Assembly: GCA_965194535.1 (NCBI GenBank) | Contig: OZ239145.1 | Span: 1,488,001 to 1,552,000, forward strand | DNA from: Verrucolacustris abundans | Lineage (GTDB): Bacteria > Verrucomicrobiota > Verrucomicrobiia > Methylacidiphilales > Verrucolacustridaceae | DNA: 64,000 nt | Reading direction: 5' to 3' | Shown here: piece after piece, positions 36,761-46,192 of the stretch | How positions within the stretch are numbered: position 1 is the first letter of the stretch | Layout of the letters: each line of letters begins with the position of its first letter | Position numbers and translations under genes: made by a program | Notes under the pieces: model-generated | Told to the model about the DNA's origin: nothing | Databases searched by the model: none | The model's input: the letters and a program-made list of their open reading frames with translations, nothing else

Positions 36761-39700
36761 ATGCCGCGATTCCCTCTTAACCACGCCATGCCCCCCGCTC
36801 AAGGGCTCTATCATCCTTCCCATGAACACGATGCTTGCGGGGTCGGAATTGTCGCAGATATCCAAGGCAGACGCACCCGCTCTATTCTCGAACGTGCCCT
36901 TAACTGTGTCTGCCAACTCGCCCATAGGGGCGCTCTTGATGCAGACGCAAAGTCAGGCGACGGAGCCGGAGTCCTGACTCAAATTCCTACAAAACTCTTT
37001 CGCCGCGAGGTAGAGAAACTTGGTCACCAACTTTACTCCGAAGGGGATCTTGGAATTGGATTTTTCTTTCTCCCGGCACAAGACAAGTATGCCCAAGCCC
37101 ATATTCGCCGCATTGCAGAGGAAGTAGTCGCCCGTCGCGGTCTCGTTTTTCTCGGTTGGCGTGTCGTCCCCGTCAATCCTCGCATCCTAGGAGAAAAAGC
37201 AGCCCTCTCCGCCCCCCGGATCGAACAACTTCTCGTCGCACGACCGGATGCCAAGAAAATGTCAGATACCGATTTTGAAATGGCCCTTTTTCTATCCCGC
37301 AACGAAATTGAACACCGCTGCGCCGCGGATCGGACTCCCCCTTTCTACATTCCCTCCTTCAGCTCGCGTGTCATCGTCTACAAGGGAATGCTCACGGGCA
37401 CCCAACTCAAAAGTTTCTATCTAGATCTTCAGGACCCCGCCTACGAAACTTCTCTCGCCGTTTTTCATCAGCGCTACAGCACAAACACCTTCCCCACGTG
37501 GCCCCTCGCTCACCCCTTCCGAATGCTGGCTCACAACGGAGAAATCAATACCCTCCGTGGCAACCGGCACTGGGTCCACGCCCGCGAGGCGGATCTCTCC
37601 AATCCTTCCCTGAACCCATCCGATCTACCTTTGCTTCATCCAATCATTCAACCTGGCGGAAGCGACTCCTCCAGCCTCGATAACGCATTCGAGCTTCTAT
37701 CCATCTCAGGCCGTGGCCCCCTCCACGCGATGCTCATGCTTGTCCCTTCCGCCTATCGCTCGGAAGAATCCCTCTCCCCAGAAGTTCGGGCCTTTTACGA
37801 GTATCACGAGTGCCTCAACGAACCTTGGGATGGACCTGCGGCTCTCGCCTTTAGCGATGGTCGAATCGTGGCCGCTTGCCTTGACCGAAATGGATTACGC
37901 CCCGCCCGGTACAAAATCACAAAGGATGGCCTCTTTCTCATGGGCTCAGAGGTTGGAATCGGCGACATTACGGAGAAATCAATTATTGAAAAAGGTCGTC
38001 TGGCCCCAGGAGAAATGATCGCCGTCGATACGGTAAACAAAAAACTACTCCGCAACACAGACATCAAAAATTTTGCAGCTTCTGAAAAGCCATACGGCCA
38101 ATGGGTCAAAGATGGCCTTCAAACTCTGCCTAAAGTTTCCCCTCAACTCCCGCCCGTCCCCACTGATCTCACCTCCAAACTCCTCTCCTTCGGTTACAGT
38201 GACGAGGAGCTCAAAGTCATCCTACTCCCCATGATACAAAAGGGCGAGGAGGCCACAGGCTCAATGGGGGATGATGCCGCCCTGGCTGTCTTCTCGCGTC
38301 GCGCCCGCCTCTTTTACCAATACTTCCGCCAACTCTTTGCCCAAGTCACCAACCCCCCTATCGACCCCATCCGCGAAAAACTTGTCATGTCCACAACGGT
38401 CTACCTCGGCACCCGACCCAACTGGCTAACGGATGGCCCAGATCATGTTCGCCTTCTTCGCCTCGACTCCCCTGTCATCGCTCCCGCAGAACTGCCGGAA
38501 ATTTTAGGCCGAAAAGATCCGGGCCTTCGCTCGAAAACCATCTCTGTTCTATTTCCAATCTCCGGCGGGGTTCAGGCTTTTGAAAAACGCCTTCAGGAAA
38601 TCAGCGATGAAGCCGCCACGGCTGTCAAAGAAGGCGCCTCCATCCTCTGCCTCTCCGATCGCGGAACGAACGCTGAACAGGCTTCCCTACCCATGCTTCT
38701 GGCTATCTCATCTGTTCATCACAGCCTAATCCGTGCTGGCCTGAGAATGCGCACCTCCCTTATCGCGGATACGGCCGATTGCAGGGATGTCCACCACTTC
38801 GCTTGTCTCCTTAGCTTTGGAGCCTCAGCCGTCAGCCCCTATCTCGTTTGGGAACTGGCCGCGCGATGGCAAGCCGAGGGCGCCCTGCCAGATTTGGATG
38901 CAGCTAAAATCATCAATGCCTACCGACAGGCCATCGATAAAGGCCTGCTCAAAATTATGTCAAAGATGGGAATCTGCATGCTGAGCAGTTACCACGGAAG
39001 TCAGCTATTTGAGGCTGTCGGAATCGGACTTTCCCTCATTCGCAATCACTTCACCGACACACCTTCTCAAGTCGCAGGAATCGAAGTTCCTGAGTTGGCG
39101 GACGAAACCATACGTCGCCACACAGAAGGCTACGCAGCCGCTGCGACCTCCACAGAGCGTCTTCCTGATGCGGGGGTGTACCGCTGGCGCCGAGACGGCG
39201 AAGTTCATGCCATCACTCCACCGACCATCCAAGCCCTCCAAGCTTTTGTAGGCCTTAAAGGAGCTGATCAGCGGAACTCTCCCGCCCAGTACCAAGCTTA
39301 TGTGGATTCCTTAAACAAAAATACCCCTATCACAATCCGTCACTTACTCCGCCTCAAATCCGGTCGCACCCCAATCCCTCTTGAGGAGGTGGAGCCGATT
39401 GAGGATATTCGTCGTCGCTTCACCACAGCTGGAATGTCCCTCGGAGCCCTATCCCCTGAAGCGCACGAGGTTCTCGCCATCGCGATGAATCGGATCGGGG
39501 GGAAATCCAATTCCGGTGAAGGAGGTGAGGACCGTGCCCGCTTTGCCACGATGGAGAATGGGGATTCAAAGAATAGTAGGATTAAACAGGTGGCATCAGG
39601 ACGGTTTGGAGTCACCGCAGAGTACCTCGCGAGTGCCACCGAGCTTGAAATTAAAATTGCTCAAGGAGCCAAGCCAGGCGAAGGCGGGCAACTACCAGGC

Positions 39701-41314
39701 CATAAGGTCTCCCCGCTCATCGCGACTCTTCGCCGCTCCACCCCTGGGGTGATGCTCATTTCACCTCCACCTCACCACGATATTTATAGCATCGAGGATC
39801 TGGCTCAGCTGATTTACGACCTCAAACAGGTCAATCCTCGCGCAAAGATCTGCGTTAAGCTTGTCGCGGAAGCAGGAGTTGGAACCATCGCCGCGGGAGT
39901 GGCTAAAGCTCATGCTGACGTTGTTCTGATTGCTGGCCACGACGGTGGAACAGGCGCATCCCCCCTCTCCTCCATTAAATACGCAGGAAGCCCGTGGGAG
40001 TTGGGGGTAGCCGAGACCCAGCAAGTTCTTCTTCTGAACGGCCTCCGGAATCGCATCACGCTCCGCACAGACGGAGGCATTCGAACAGGACACGATATCG
40101 TTGTCGCCTCTCTCCTAGGTGCGGAAGAGTTTAATTTCGGAACTTCAGCCCTAATTGCCTTGGGATGCGTCTTTGTTCGCCAGTGCCATCTCAACAACTG
40201 CCCTACTGGGGTCGCGACTCAAGATGACAAGTTCCGCGCGAAGTTCCGTGGCACACCCGAGGCGGTCGTCGACTTTTTTAACGCCGTGGCCGAGGACGTT
40301 CGTAAAATCCTCGCGTCTCTCGGAGTTCGAAAACTAAATGAAATTATTGGACACCCCGAGCTTCTGGAAGCTTTTACGCCGGAAAATCATCCCAAAGCCG
40401 CGAAGGTAAACCTGCAATCCCTTCTTTCGGTGCCCGATGTCGATCCCCTTGCACCCCGTCACCACACTTGGGAGCGAAACGATAAACTCGAGGATCAACC
40501 CATCGATGCCCGGATCATGCAGGACGCCAAGGATGCCCTCTCCAAAAAGCGTAAAGCCAAACTGTCCTACAAAATCAATAACTCCCACCGCTCCGTGGGC
40601 GCCGCACTCAGTGGTGAGATCGCCTATCGGTACGGGGACGAGGGACTCGCGGACGGCAGTATCACTCTCAAATTCGAAGGCTCGAGCGGCCAATCTTTTG
40701 GAGTCTTTCTTGTCAACGGCGTGAAAATGACCCTTCACGGGGAAGCGAATGACTACGTCGGAAAATCAATGTCAGGCGGAGAGATCATCCTGATCCCCAC
40801 AAAAGGGACGACATTTGATCCCTCGCTAAACTCAATCTGCGGCAACACCTGCCTGTATGGAGCGACGGGCGGGAAACTGTTTGCTTACGGCCAAGCCGGC
40901 GAACGGTTCGCGGTACGGAACAGCGGTGCCACGGCTGTCATCGAGGGCCTGGGGGATCACGGCTGCGAATATATGACGCGAGGCACAGTTGTTGTTTTGG
41001 GTCCTACGGGGAAAAACTTTGGTGCGGGAATGTCAGGCGGAATTGCGTATGTTTTAGATGAGGACGGAACTTTCTCCCAACGTTTGAACACCGGAATGGT
41101 TGGCTTGGAGAGACTGACAGGCGGCGACGATACAAAATCCCTACAAGCCATCATTTACCAACATCTCGAGGCCACCGAGAGCAAGAAAGCCAAAGAGATC
41201 TTGGCTCAGTGGGAAACTGTTTCTAAGAAGTTCTGGAAAGTCGTGCCCCACCCTCCTGTATCCACTCTACCTCCCGCCCAACCCCACGCCGCCCCCGTGG
41301 CAACCAAGGCTTAA
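36761..41314 (+). CDS. gltB: Glutamate synthase large subunit
   Basis: Ammonia assimilation: transfers the Gln amide to 2-oxoglutarate. 1517 residues, full length. The N-terminal glutaminase domain has its catalytic Cys at 26 in H-D-A-C-G-V-G, so about 25 residues would be removed as a propeptide. The FMN synthase domain is in the centre (S-L-G-A-L-S-P-E-A-H, G-E-G-G-E). The 3Fe-4S motif is C-V-F-V-R-Q-C-H-L-N-N-C-P-T-G. The C-terminal beta-helix has repeated G-x-x-G-x-x-G (about 1330-1450). gltD is not adjacent. Confidence 0.97.
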   Translation: MPRFPLNHAMPPAQGLYHPSHEHDACGVGIVADIQGRRTRSILERALNCVCQLAHRGALDADAKSGDGAGVLTQIPTKLFRREVEKLGHQLYSEGDLGIGFFFLPAQDKYAQAHIRRIAEEVVARRGLVFLGWRVVPVNPRILGEKAALSAPRIEQLLVARPDAKKMSDTDFEMALFLSRNEIEHRCAADRTPPFYIPSFSSRVIVYKGMLTGTQLKSFYLDLQDPAYETSLAVFHQRYSTNTFPTWPLAHPFRMLAHNGEINTLRGNRHWVHAREADLSNPSLNPSDLPLLHPIIQPGGSDSSSLDNAFELLSISGRGPLHAMLMLVPSAYRSEESLSPEVRAFYEYHECLNEPWDGPAALAFSDGRIVAACLDRNGLRPARYKITKDGLFLMGSEVGIGDITEKSIIEKGRLAPGEMIAVDTVNKKLLRNTDIKNFAASEKPYGQWVKDGLQTLPKVSPQLPPVPTDLTSKLLSFGYSDEELKVILLPMIQKGEEATGSMGDDAALAVFSRRARLFYQYFRQLFAQVTNPPIDPIREKLVMSTTVYLGTRPNWLTDGPDHVRLLRLDSPVIAPAELPEILGRKDPGLRSKTISVLFPISGGVQAFEKRLQEISDEAATAVKEGASILCLSDRGTNAEQASLPMLLAISSVHHSLIRAGLRMRTSLIADTADCRDVHHFACLLSFGASAVSPYLVWELAARWQAEGALPDLDAAKIINAYRQAIDKGLLKIMSKMGICMLSSYHGSQLFEAVGIGLSLIRNHFTDTPSQVAGIEVPELADETIRRHTEGYAAAATSTERLPDAGVYRWRRDGEVHAITPPTIQALQAFVGLKGADQRNSPAQYQAYVDSLNKNTPITIRHLLRLKSGRTPIPLEEVEPIEDIRRRFTTAGMSLGALSPEAHEVLAIAMNRIGGKSNSGEGGEDRARFATMENGDSKNSRIKQVASGRFGVTAEYLASATELEIKIAQGAKPGEGGQLPGHKVSPLIATLRRSTPGVMLISPPPHHDIYSIEDLAQLIYDLKQVNPRAKICVKLVAEAGVGTIAAGVAKAHADVVLIAGHDGGTGASPLSSIKYAGSPWELGVAETQQVLLLNGLRNRITLRTDGGIRTGHDIVVASLLGAEEFNFGTSALIALGCVFVRQCHLNNCPTGVATQDDKFRAKFRGTPEAVVDFFNAVAEDVRKILASLGVRKLNEIIGHPELLEAFTPENHPKAAKVNLQSLLSVPDVDPLAPRHHTWERNDKLEDQPIDARIMQDAKDALSKKRKAKLSYKINNSHRSVGAALSGEIAYRYGDEGLADGSITLKFEGSSGQSFGVFLVNGVKMTLHGEANDYVGKSMSGGEIILIPTKGTTFDPSLNSICGNTCLYGATGGKLFAYGQAGERFAVRNSGATAVIEGLGDHGCEYMTRGTVVVLGPTGKNFGAGMSGGIAYVLDEDGTFSQRLNTGMVGLERLTGGDDTKSLQAIIYQHLEATESKKAKEILAQWETVSKKFWKVVPHPPVSTLPPAQPHAAPVATKA

Positions 41315-41362
41315 ATCTTTTTTCTTCTCCGATCGTATTCCTTCTTTTGGTAGGATCTAAAT

Positions 41363-41740
41363 ATGCTTCGGACTTTTCTTTGCGGTAAGATTCATCGAGC
41401 CACAGTGACTGATGGCTCCCTTGATTACGAGGGAAGCCTAGGAGTATCCGTCGACTTGATTGAGGCCGCAGGTCTACATGTGGGGGAAAAGATACTTGTG
41501 GGAGTGATCAACTCCGGTGCCCGATTTGAAACCTACCTGATCCCCGCCCCTGCAGGTAAGGGCTCGATCGTTCTGAATGGTGCTACGGCCCATCTTGGAA
41601 AAAAAGGGGATCTCCTCACGATTATGGCCTTTGCCCAACTGACTTCCGAACAGATCAAAACCCATCAAGCCAAAGCTGTACTGCTTGGCCCTGGAAACAA
41701 AATCGAGAAGGTCTCCAGAATCACCACTACAAACTATTAA
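41363..41740 (+). CDS. panD: Aspartate 1-decarboxylase
   Basis: Makes beta-alanine for pantothenate. 125 residues; the proenzyme cleavage site G-S is in L-D-Y-E-G-S-L (Ser becomes the pyruvoyl group). G-A-R-F-E-T-Y, V-L-N-G-A-T-A-H and I-M-A-F are standard; the usual G-D-x-V-I-I-M-A/S-Y region is intact (G-D-L-L-T-I-M-A-F). TAGGAT sits just before the ATG, usable as either SD or -10. Confidence 0.95.
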   Translation: MLRTFLCGKIHRATVTDGSLDYEGSLGVSVDLIEAAGLHVGEKILVGVINSGARFETYLIPAPAGKGSIVLNGATAHLGKKGDLLTIMAFAQLTSEQIKTHQAKAVLLGPGNKIEKVSRITTTNY

Positions 41741-41757
41741 TCAACAATCACTTATAC

Positions 41758-41830
41758 GGGGTCAGAGGTCCTGTAAATTATTGCAGGTCAATAGCTTGCA
41801 AGTCGTTTTTTAAATTGTGGGGTCAGAGGT
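41758..41830. repeat. Direct repeat pair downstream of panD
   Basis: GGGGTCAGAGGT occurs at 41758-41769 and 41819-41830, 61 bases apart, in a gap of 101 bases between panD and the FGE gene. Similar GGGGTCAGAGG words flank REP-associated transposases in other bacteria; no transposase is present here. Confidence 0.5.
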
Positions 41831-41841
41831 ACTAGTAAAAA

Positions 41842-42960
41842 TTAAGGCTCTTTAACGCAACGAAACCCGAGGTGTGAGGTTCCCGTACTCACCTCCCCCT
41901 TACTCCTCGTGCCTAAAATGTAACGGGCACAAAACTGATCAGAACAGAGAAACGAACCCCCACGATGCACTCTTTTTTTGGCCTCAGGCTCCTCTGGATC
42001 GAAACTCTCCTTCGGGCCTTTCGGATCACGAACCACTCCACGCTTAGAATCCTCTGTATAGGTATCCGATCGATACCAGTCGGAGCACCACTCCCACACA
42101 TTTCCTGATAAGTCATACAACCCATAAGGATTCGGCGGATATTTTTTCACAGGAGCAATCCCTTTCCATCCATCTTCCCCCGTATCAGAGCTTGGAAAGT
42201 TTCCCTGCCATGTGTTCGCCATCCACTTTCCGCCAGGCCGAAACTCGTCCCCCCAAGGGTACATTCCCCCCTCCCGCCCACCTCGGGACGCCCGCTCCCA
42301 CTCCGCCTCAGTCGGTAATCTCTTTCCCGCCCACTTCGCATACGCCTCTGCATCCTCATACGCCACATGCACAACAGGAAGACTCCCCTTTCCATTTAGG
42401 TCACTCTTTGGTCCCGTAGGATGATTCCAACAAGCCCCAGGCACATAACTCCACCAAGCCGTAAAATCATTCAACGCCACGGGATGATCGGGTGACTTAA
42501 AACAGACTGACCCAGGTATCAACACATCCTCAGGAGCACCTGGAAAATCCTCCGCCCTAGGCTTTCGTTCCGCCACTGTCACATAGTGAGTCGCATCGAT
42601 AAATTTCTGAAACTCATCGTTGGTGACCTCTGCCTCGTCCATCCAAAATCCATTTACCTCCACCTCATGCGTTGGCTGTGAATCGGTAAAACCACTTCGC
42701 AAAAGGCTACACGTCGGTTTCTTTGGATCCGTGGCGGACAACGCCTGCTGACATGCATCCATTCCAGGTCCTCCCATGGCAAACTTGCCGCCGGGAATCC
42801 AAACCATCCCCATCGGCTTTTCCCCCAACGGCACTTCCGTCCGAATGGACCGACTACATCCCCCCATCCCCAAAAGGAATAAAAGAGCTACGCCCCACGC
42901 CACTCCTTTCGTAGCCCTAACCCAGAAAAACTCAGGACACATTACTTTCGGCTCAAACAC
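41842..42960 (-). CDS. Lipoprotein formylglycine-generating enzyme (SUMF1/FGE) family
   Basis: 372 residues. TM/signal with a lipobox-like G-M-G-G-C (Cys35) suggests attachment to a membrane. The FGE domain begins at W-I-P-G-G-K-F-A-M-G-G and includes V-T-N-D-E-F, L-P-T-E-A-E-W-E-R-A, Y-P-W-G-D, G-N-V-W-E-W-C-S-D-W-Y, and R-V-H-R-G-G-S-F-L-C-S-D-Q-F-C (Cys339, Cys344). Both cysteines that bind copper in true FGEs are present, unlike many bacterial SUMF-fold proteins, so oxidation of a sulfatase Cys to formylglycine is plausible. No sulfatase gene is in the window. Confidence 0.85.
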   Translation of the reverse strand: MFEPKVMCPEFFWVRATKGVAWGVALLFLLGMGGCSRSIRTEVPLGEKPMGMVWIPGGKFAMGGPGMDACQQALSATDPKKPTCSLLRSGFTDSQPTHEVEVNGFWMDEAEVTNDEFQKFIDATHYVTVAERKPRAEDFPGAPEDVLIPGSVCFKSPDHPVALNDFTAWWSYVPGACWNHPTGPKSDLNGKGSLPVVHVAYEDAEAYAKWAGKRLPTEAEWERASRGGREGGMYPWGDEFRPGGKWMANTWQGNFPSSDTGEDGWKGIAPVKKYPPNPYGLYDLSGNVWEWCSDWYRSDTYTEDSKRGVVRDPKGPKESFDPEEPEAKKRVHRGGSFLCSDQFCARYILGTRSKGEVSTGTSHLGFRCVKEP

Positions 42961-43086
42961 GTTTCACTATCGCTTATTCGTAAATTACAACTTGAACTTC
43001 AATGGAATAAAGAAGCCGTCTCTCACAAAATAGATAAAACTCACTCTGCTATGCTTTCTCCCACAAGAGAGCAGCGCAATCCTTAT

Positions 43087-43135
43087 CTATGAGAAGATTT
43101 CAAGATCCATATAAGACTCCGAAAACTTCTCATAG
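43087..43135. repeat. Inverted repeat upstream of alanine dehydrogenase
   Basis: CTATGAGAAG (43087-43096) and CTTCTCATAG (43126-43135), 10-bp perfect arms separated by 29 bases, 70 bases before the ald ATG, in the divergent spacer with the FGE gene. Confidence 0.5.
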
Positions 43136-43205
43136 AATCCACCATTTGACCTCGCCCATATCCCCTCTTTTCCAATCTAGCTCTTGACCCTTTTTCACTT
43201 AACCT

Positions 43206-44312
43206 ATGGGTATGGTCATCGGTGTTCCCCGCGAGATCAAATCCCAAGAGGCCCGCGTCGCCCTACTACCCTCCGCTGTCTATCAGCTCATCCAGCGAGA
43301 ACATAAAGTTCTCATCGAAAAGAACGCAGGTCTCGGCTCAGGGTATCCCGACGACCAGTATGCCTCAGCTGGGGCTACAATCGTAGCCACCCATGCCGAG
43401 GTTTTTTCCGCTGATCTCATCGTCAAAGTAAAGGAACCCCTTCCTGAAGAGTACCCACTCCTTCGCTCAGGCCAGATTCTCTTCACCTACCTTCATCTAG
43501 CCGCAAATATCAACCTAACGCAGGAACTGATGAGATCCGGCGTCACCTCCGTGGCCTACGAAATGGTTACACAAGGCCGGCGACTTCCCCTTCTTGAGCC
43601 GATGTCGGAAATTGCTGGTCGCATGTCGGTGATCGTCGGCGCCTACTTCCTTGCGAAACATACGGGAGGCAGTGGTGTTCTGCTCGGCGGCGTCCCTGGT
43701 GTTCTTCCAGGTCGCGTCGTCGTCATCGGAGGTGGATCCTCAGGCATCAACGCTGCCCGGATGGCCACTGGCTTAGGTGCTGATGTCACCATTCTGGAGG
43801 TTGATCTCGAGCGGATGCGCTTTCTCGATATCACCATGCATACTGCCCACACTCTCTTCTCAAATCAGGCCCACCTCGACGAACTCCTCCCCCATGTCGA
43901 CCTTCTCATTGGAGCTGTCCTCGTTCCTGGTGCCAAAGCCCCGAAACTCGTGACCCGCGCCATGCTTCGCCGCATGCGCCCTGGTAGTGTCCTTGTCGAC
44001 ATCGCCATTGATCAAGGTGGTTGCGCTGAGACTTCCCGCCCCACCACGCACGACAATCCTGTTTATATTGAGGAGGGCGTTCTTCACTACTGCGTTACAA
44101 ATATGCCTGGCGCTTATGCCCGAACTGCCACCCAAGCCCTCACCAATGTCACCTATCCCTATATCGAACTCATCGCCGACCACGGTCTTGCCGTTGCCAC
44201 CCAACGTCAGCCAGGTCTACTCACGGGGATCAGCACACAAAATGGTAAACTGACCTGCCAAGTCGTTGCGTCCGCTCATAAACTTTCCAGCCAAACCCCA
44301 AGCTTCGTTTGA
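43206..44312 (+). CDS. ald: Alanine dehydrogenase
   Basis: NAD-dependent interconversion of alanine and pyruvate plus ammonia. 368 residues. N-terminal I-G-V-P-R-E-I-K-x-x-E-x-R-V-A, K-V-K-E-P (catalytic Lys region), Y-L-H-L-A (catalytic His), G-G-V-P-G-V-x-P-G-x-V-V-V-I-G-G-G (NAD motif), D-I-A-I-D-Q-G-G and N-M-P-G-A-Y-A are all present. The 226 bases after it show no gene before 44539. Confidence 0.95.
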   Translation: MGMVIGVPREIKSQEARVALLPSAVYQLIQREHKVLIEKNAGLGSGYPDDQYASAGATIVATHAEVFSADLIVKVKEPLPEEYPLLRSGQILFTYLHLAANINLTQELMRSGVTSVAYEMVTQGRRLPLLEPMSEIAGRMSVIVGAYFLAKHTGGSGVLLGGVPGVLPGRVVVIGGGSSGINAARMATGLGADVTILEVDLERMRFLDITMHTAHTLFSNQAHLDELLPHVDLLIGAVLVPGAKAPKLVTRAMLRRMRPGSVLVDIAIDQGGCAETSRPTTHDNPVYIEEGVLHYCVTNMPGAYARTATQALTNVTYPYIELIADHGLAVATQRQPGLLTGISTQNGKLTCQVVASAHKLSSQTPSFV

Positions 44313-44538
44313 GCTACTCAATCCTCAGACTCGCCAATTTTTAAGGTTCCGATTACCATTTTTCCCCTTTCACACAGTTTTACCCAAAGCTTAGATCCAA
44401 TAATGTGAGAGAGAGTTCCATTTAGTTTCTTAAGGTTTCAAATTTTAAACTTCTCCATCTCACGCGCTCCGCGAACTTAAGGCAGCACACAGAGGTTCTC
44501 GCTGTTGCAACTCATGCGACAAACTCAAACCTTTTGGA

Positions 44539-44754
44539 ATGAAATATAAATACAAAGAAAGATTGTTTGAAACACCTCAAATGGCAAGCGAGTACGGCCT
44601 TTCCAAAGGCCCCTGCGGTAGATACGCCGCAAATGTGGAGAAAATCTGGGTTTCCCGCGATCTTGTGGAGGAGCTACGAAAGCATCCGCAGTACAGGGTC
44701 TCCGACCAGGCTGTTCCCCTGAAGTTTTTCGCCGGTCGATCCCAGCTTTTTTAG
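44539..44754 (+). CDS. Small protein of unknown function (tentative)
   Basis: 71 residues, rich in K, Y, R, E with a balanced protein-like composition (M-A-S-E-Y-G-L-S-K-G-P, K-I-W-V-S-R-D-L-V-E-E-L-R-K-H). No SD or recognised family. Its stop overlaps the convergent glycerate kinase stop by 4 bases, as seen for other convergent pairs here. The antisense frame (44525-44905) looks less protein-like. Confidence 0.4.
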   Translation: MKYKYKERLFETPQMASEYGLSKGPCGRYAANVEKIWVSRDLVEELRKHPQYRVSDQAVPLKFFAGRSQLF

Positions 44755-45917
44755 GCGGTCCAATCCACGGTCTGGACGGCTTGGGCCAAGCGTTCTCCTG
44801 TGCTTCGCAGGGCCTTCTCCAACGGAAGATCCGGCGGGGAGATAGCATGCAGGGTAAGCTTCGTAGGAATTGGCAAACCTGGCTCGACCGAACCGGCAAA
44901 CGCATGGATTTTTTTTCCCAACTCTAACGCCCGGGCCACCAAAGCGGCGGGACCCTTTCCTTCCAGTGAGCTCCGGTCAAAACGACCCTCCCCGGTCAGA
45001 ATCACATCCGCCGCTTCGATCCTTTGCGGTAAATCGAGCCAATCGGAAACCAGATCTGAGCCTGGCACTAGTTCGGCCCCAGCTACCACCATCAGGCCAA
45101 ACCCGATGCCCCCAGCCGCTCCCGTTCCGGGAATCTCCAGAAATTCTGTTCCTCGGCCGGACAATCGCAAAATCCGTCGAGCCATCTTGGCGGTGACCGA
45201 TTCAAACTTTTCAAGATCCCGGGAAACCAGTCCCTTTTGCGGGCCGTAGACACGAACCGCCCCACGTTCCCCCAAAAGGGGGTTGGTTACGTCACACGCC
45301 ACCCGGATTCCGGGAAAGCCGGAAGGCAAGATGCCCGTGATTTTACCCACCCCATCCCAACAATCGGGCGGGACAACCCCCATCTCCTTGACTTGGTGAT
45401 TCCAGGCCTGCAGGCCCAAAGCCTGGAGACAACCGAGGCCAAGATCGGAGGTTGCGCTCCCCCCGATGCCGAGCAAGAGAAGGTCCGCACCCTGTTTTGC
45501 AGCGGCCACCAGAAGTTCACCGGTTCCGCGGGAGGTTGTTTTCCAGGGATTCCTTTCTTCCGGCGAAAGGAGCGCCAGCCCACTGGCTGAGGCCATATCC
45601 ACGAGCCCGATCACGCCTTCCCGACCGGGAGGAATTCTTAACCGCGACCGCACCACCGGAGCCAGCCCCTTCCACGACACCAGGCCAAATTCACCCTCCA
45701 CGTTCTTACCCAGCGGTCCCGTAACCTTGTGGCGGTACAGCGCACCTCCGGCAGCCTTGGTCAGAATCCGGGAAAAACCCTCCCCCCCGTCTGACAGCGG
45801 ACAGAGATCAAGATCCAGGGCGGATCGAATTTTTCGGAAAGACCGGGCGACCACCTCGCAGGCCTCCTCCGCGTTCAAGGCATCCTTGAATTTATCAAAA
45901 GCGATCAAAACACGCAT
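44751..45917 (-). CDS. Glycerate kinase (GlxK/GarK type)
   Basis: Phosphorylates D-glycerate. 388 residues from ATG at 45917: V-L-I-A-F-D-K-F-K-D-A-L, P-L-S-D-G-G-E-G (usual PxADGGEG), G-I-G-G-S-A-T-S-D-L-G, V-A-C-D-V-T-N-P-L-L-G, G-T-G-A-A-G-G and T-G-E-G-R-F-D. The upstream in-frame extension to 46094 has no family similarity. Confidence 0.93.
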   Translation of the reverse strand: MRVLIAFDKFKDALNAEEACEVVARSFRKIRSALDLDLCPLSDGGEGFSRILTKAAGGALYRHKVTGPLGKNVEGEFGLVSWKGLAPVVRSRLRIPPGREGVIGLVDMASASGLALLSPEERNPWKTTSRGTGELLVAAAKQGADLLLLGIGGSATSDLGLGCLQALGLQAWNHQVKEMGVVPPDCWDGVGKITGILPSGFPGIRVACDVTNPLLGERGAVRVYGPQKGLVSRDLEKFESVTAKMARRILRLSGRGTEFLEIPGTGAAGGIGFGLMVVAGAELVPGSDLVSDWLDLPQRIEAADVILTGEGRFDRSSLEGKGPAALVARALELGKKIHAFAGSVEPGLPIPTKLTLHAISPPDLPLEKALRSTGERLAQAVQTVDWTA

Positions 45918-46119
45918 TACTGCTGATGTTCGCATAAAAAGCCAATGCTTCGAGAGTACATAAAATAGGGCATACGACTGTGTTCCATGCGGGAAAGCAT
46001 GCATCCAGCGTTGAGCATCGCGCAAACTTCCGAATCTTTTGGAGAATGATGCGATTCCATCCGCATCCCAGCACCCCGACTTGCCGATCCACACCCGGTT
46101 AAGCTACGGTATCTTGCTC

Positions 46120-46191
46120 GGACGCTTAGCTTAGTGGTAGAGCGCCTGCTTCACACGCAGGAGGTCACTGGTTCAATCCCAGTAGCGTCCA
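46120..46191 (+). tRNA. tRNA-Val (CAC anticodon)
   Basis: Acceptor GGACGCT/AGCGTCC, anticodon stem CCTGC/GCAGG with loop TTCACAC gives CAC at 46152-46154; T-arm GGTTCAATCC. 72 nt. Flanked on the other strand by the symporter stop codon, one base downstream. Confidence 0.94.
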
Positions 46192-46192
46192 T

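Noticed and set aside
44525..44905. 126-codon minus-strand frame over the glycerate kinase end
   Set aside because: Arg/Pro/Ser-rich; the kinase and the 71-codon plus-strand frame explain the region better.
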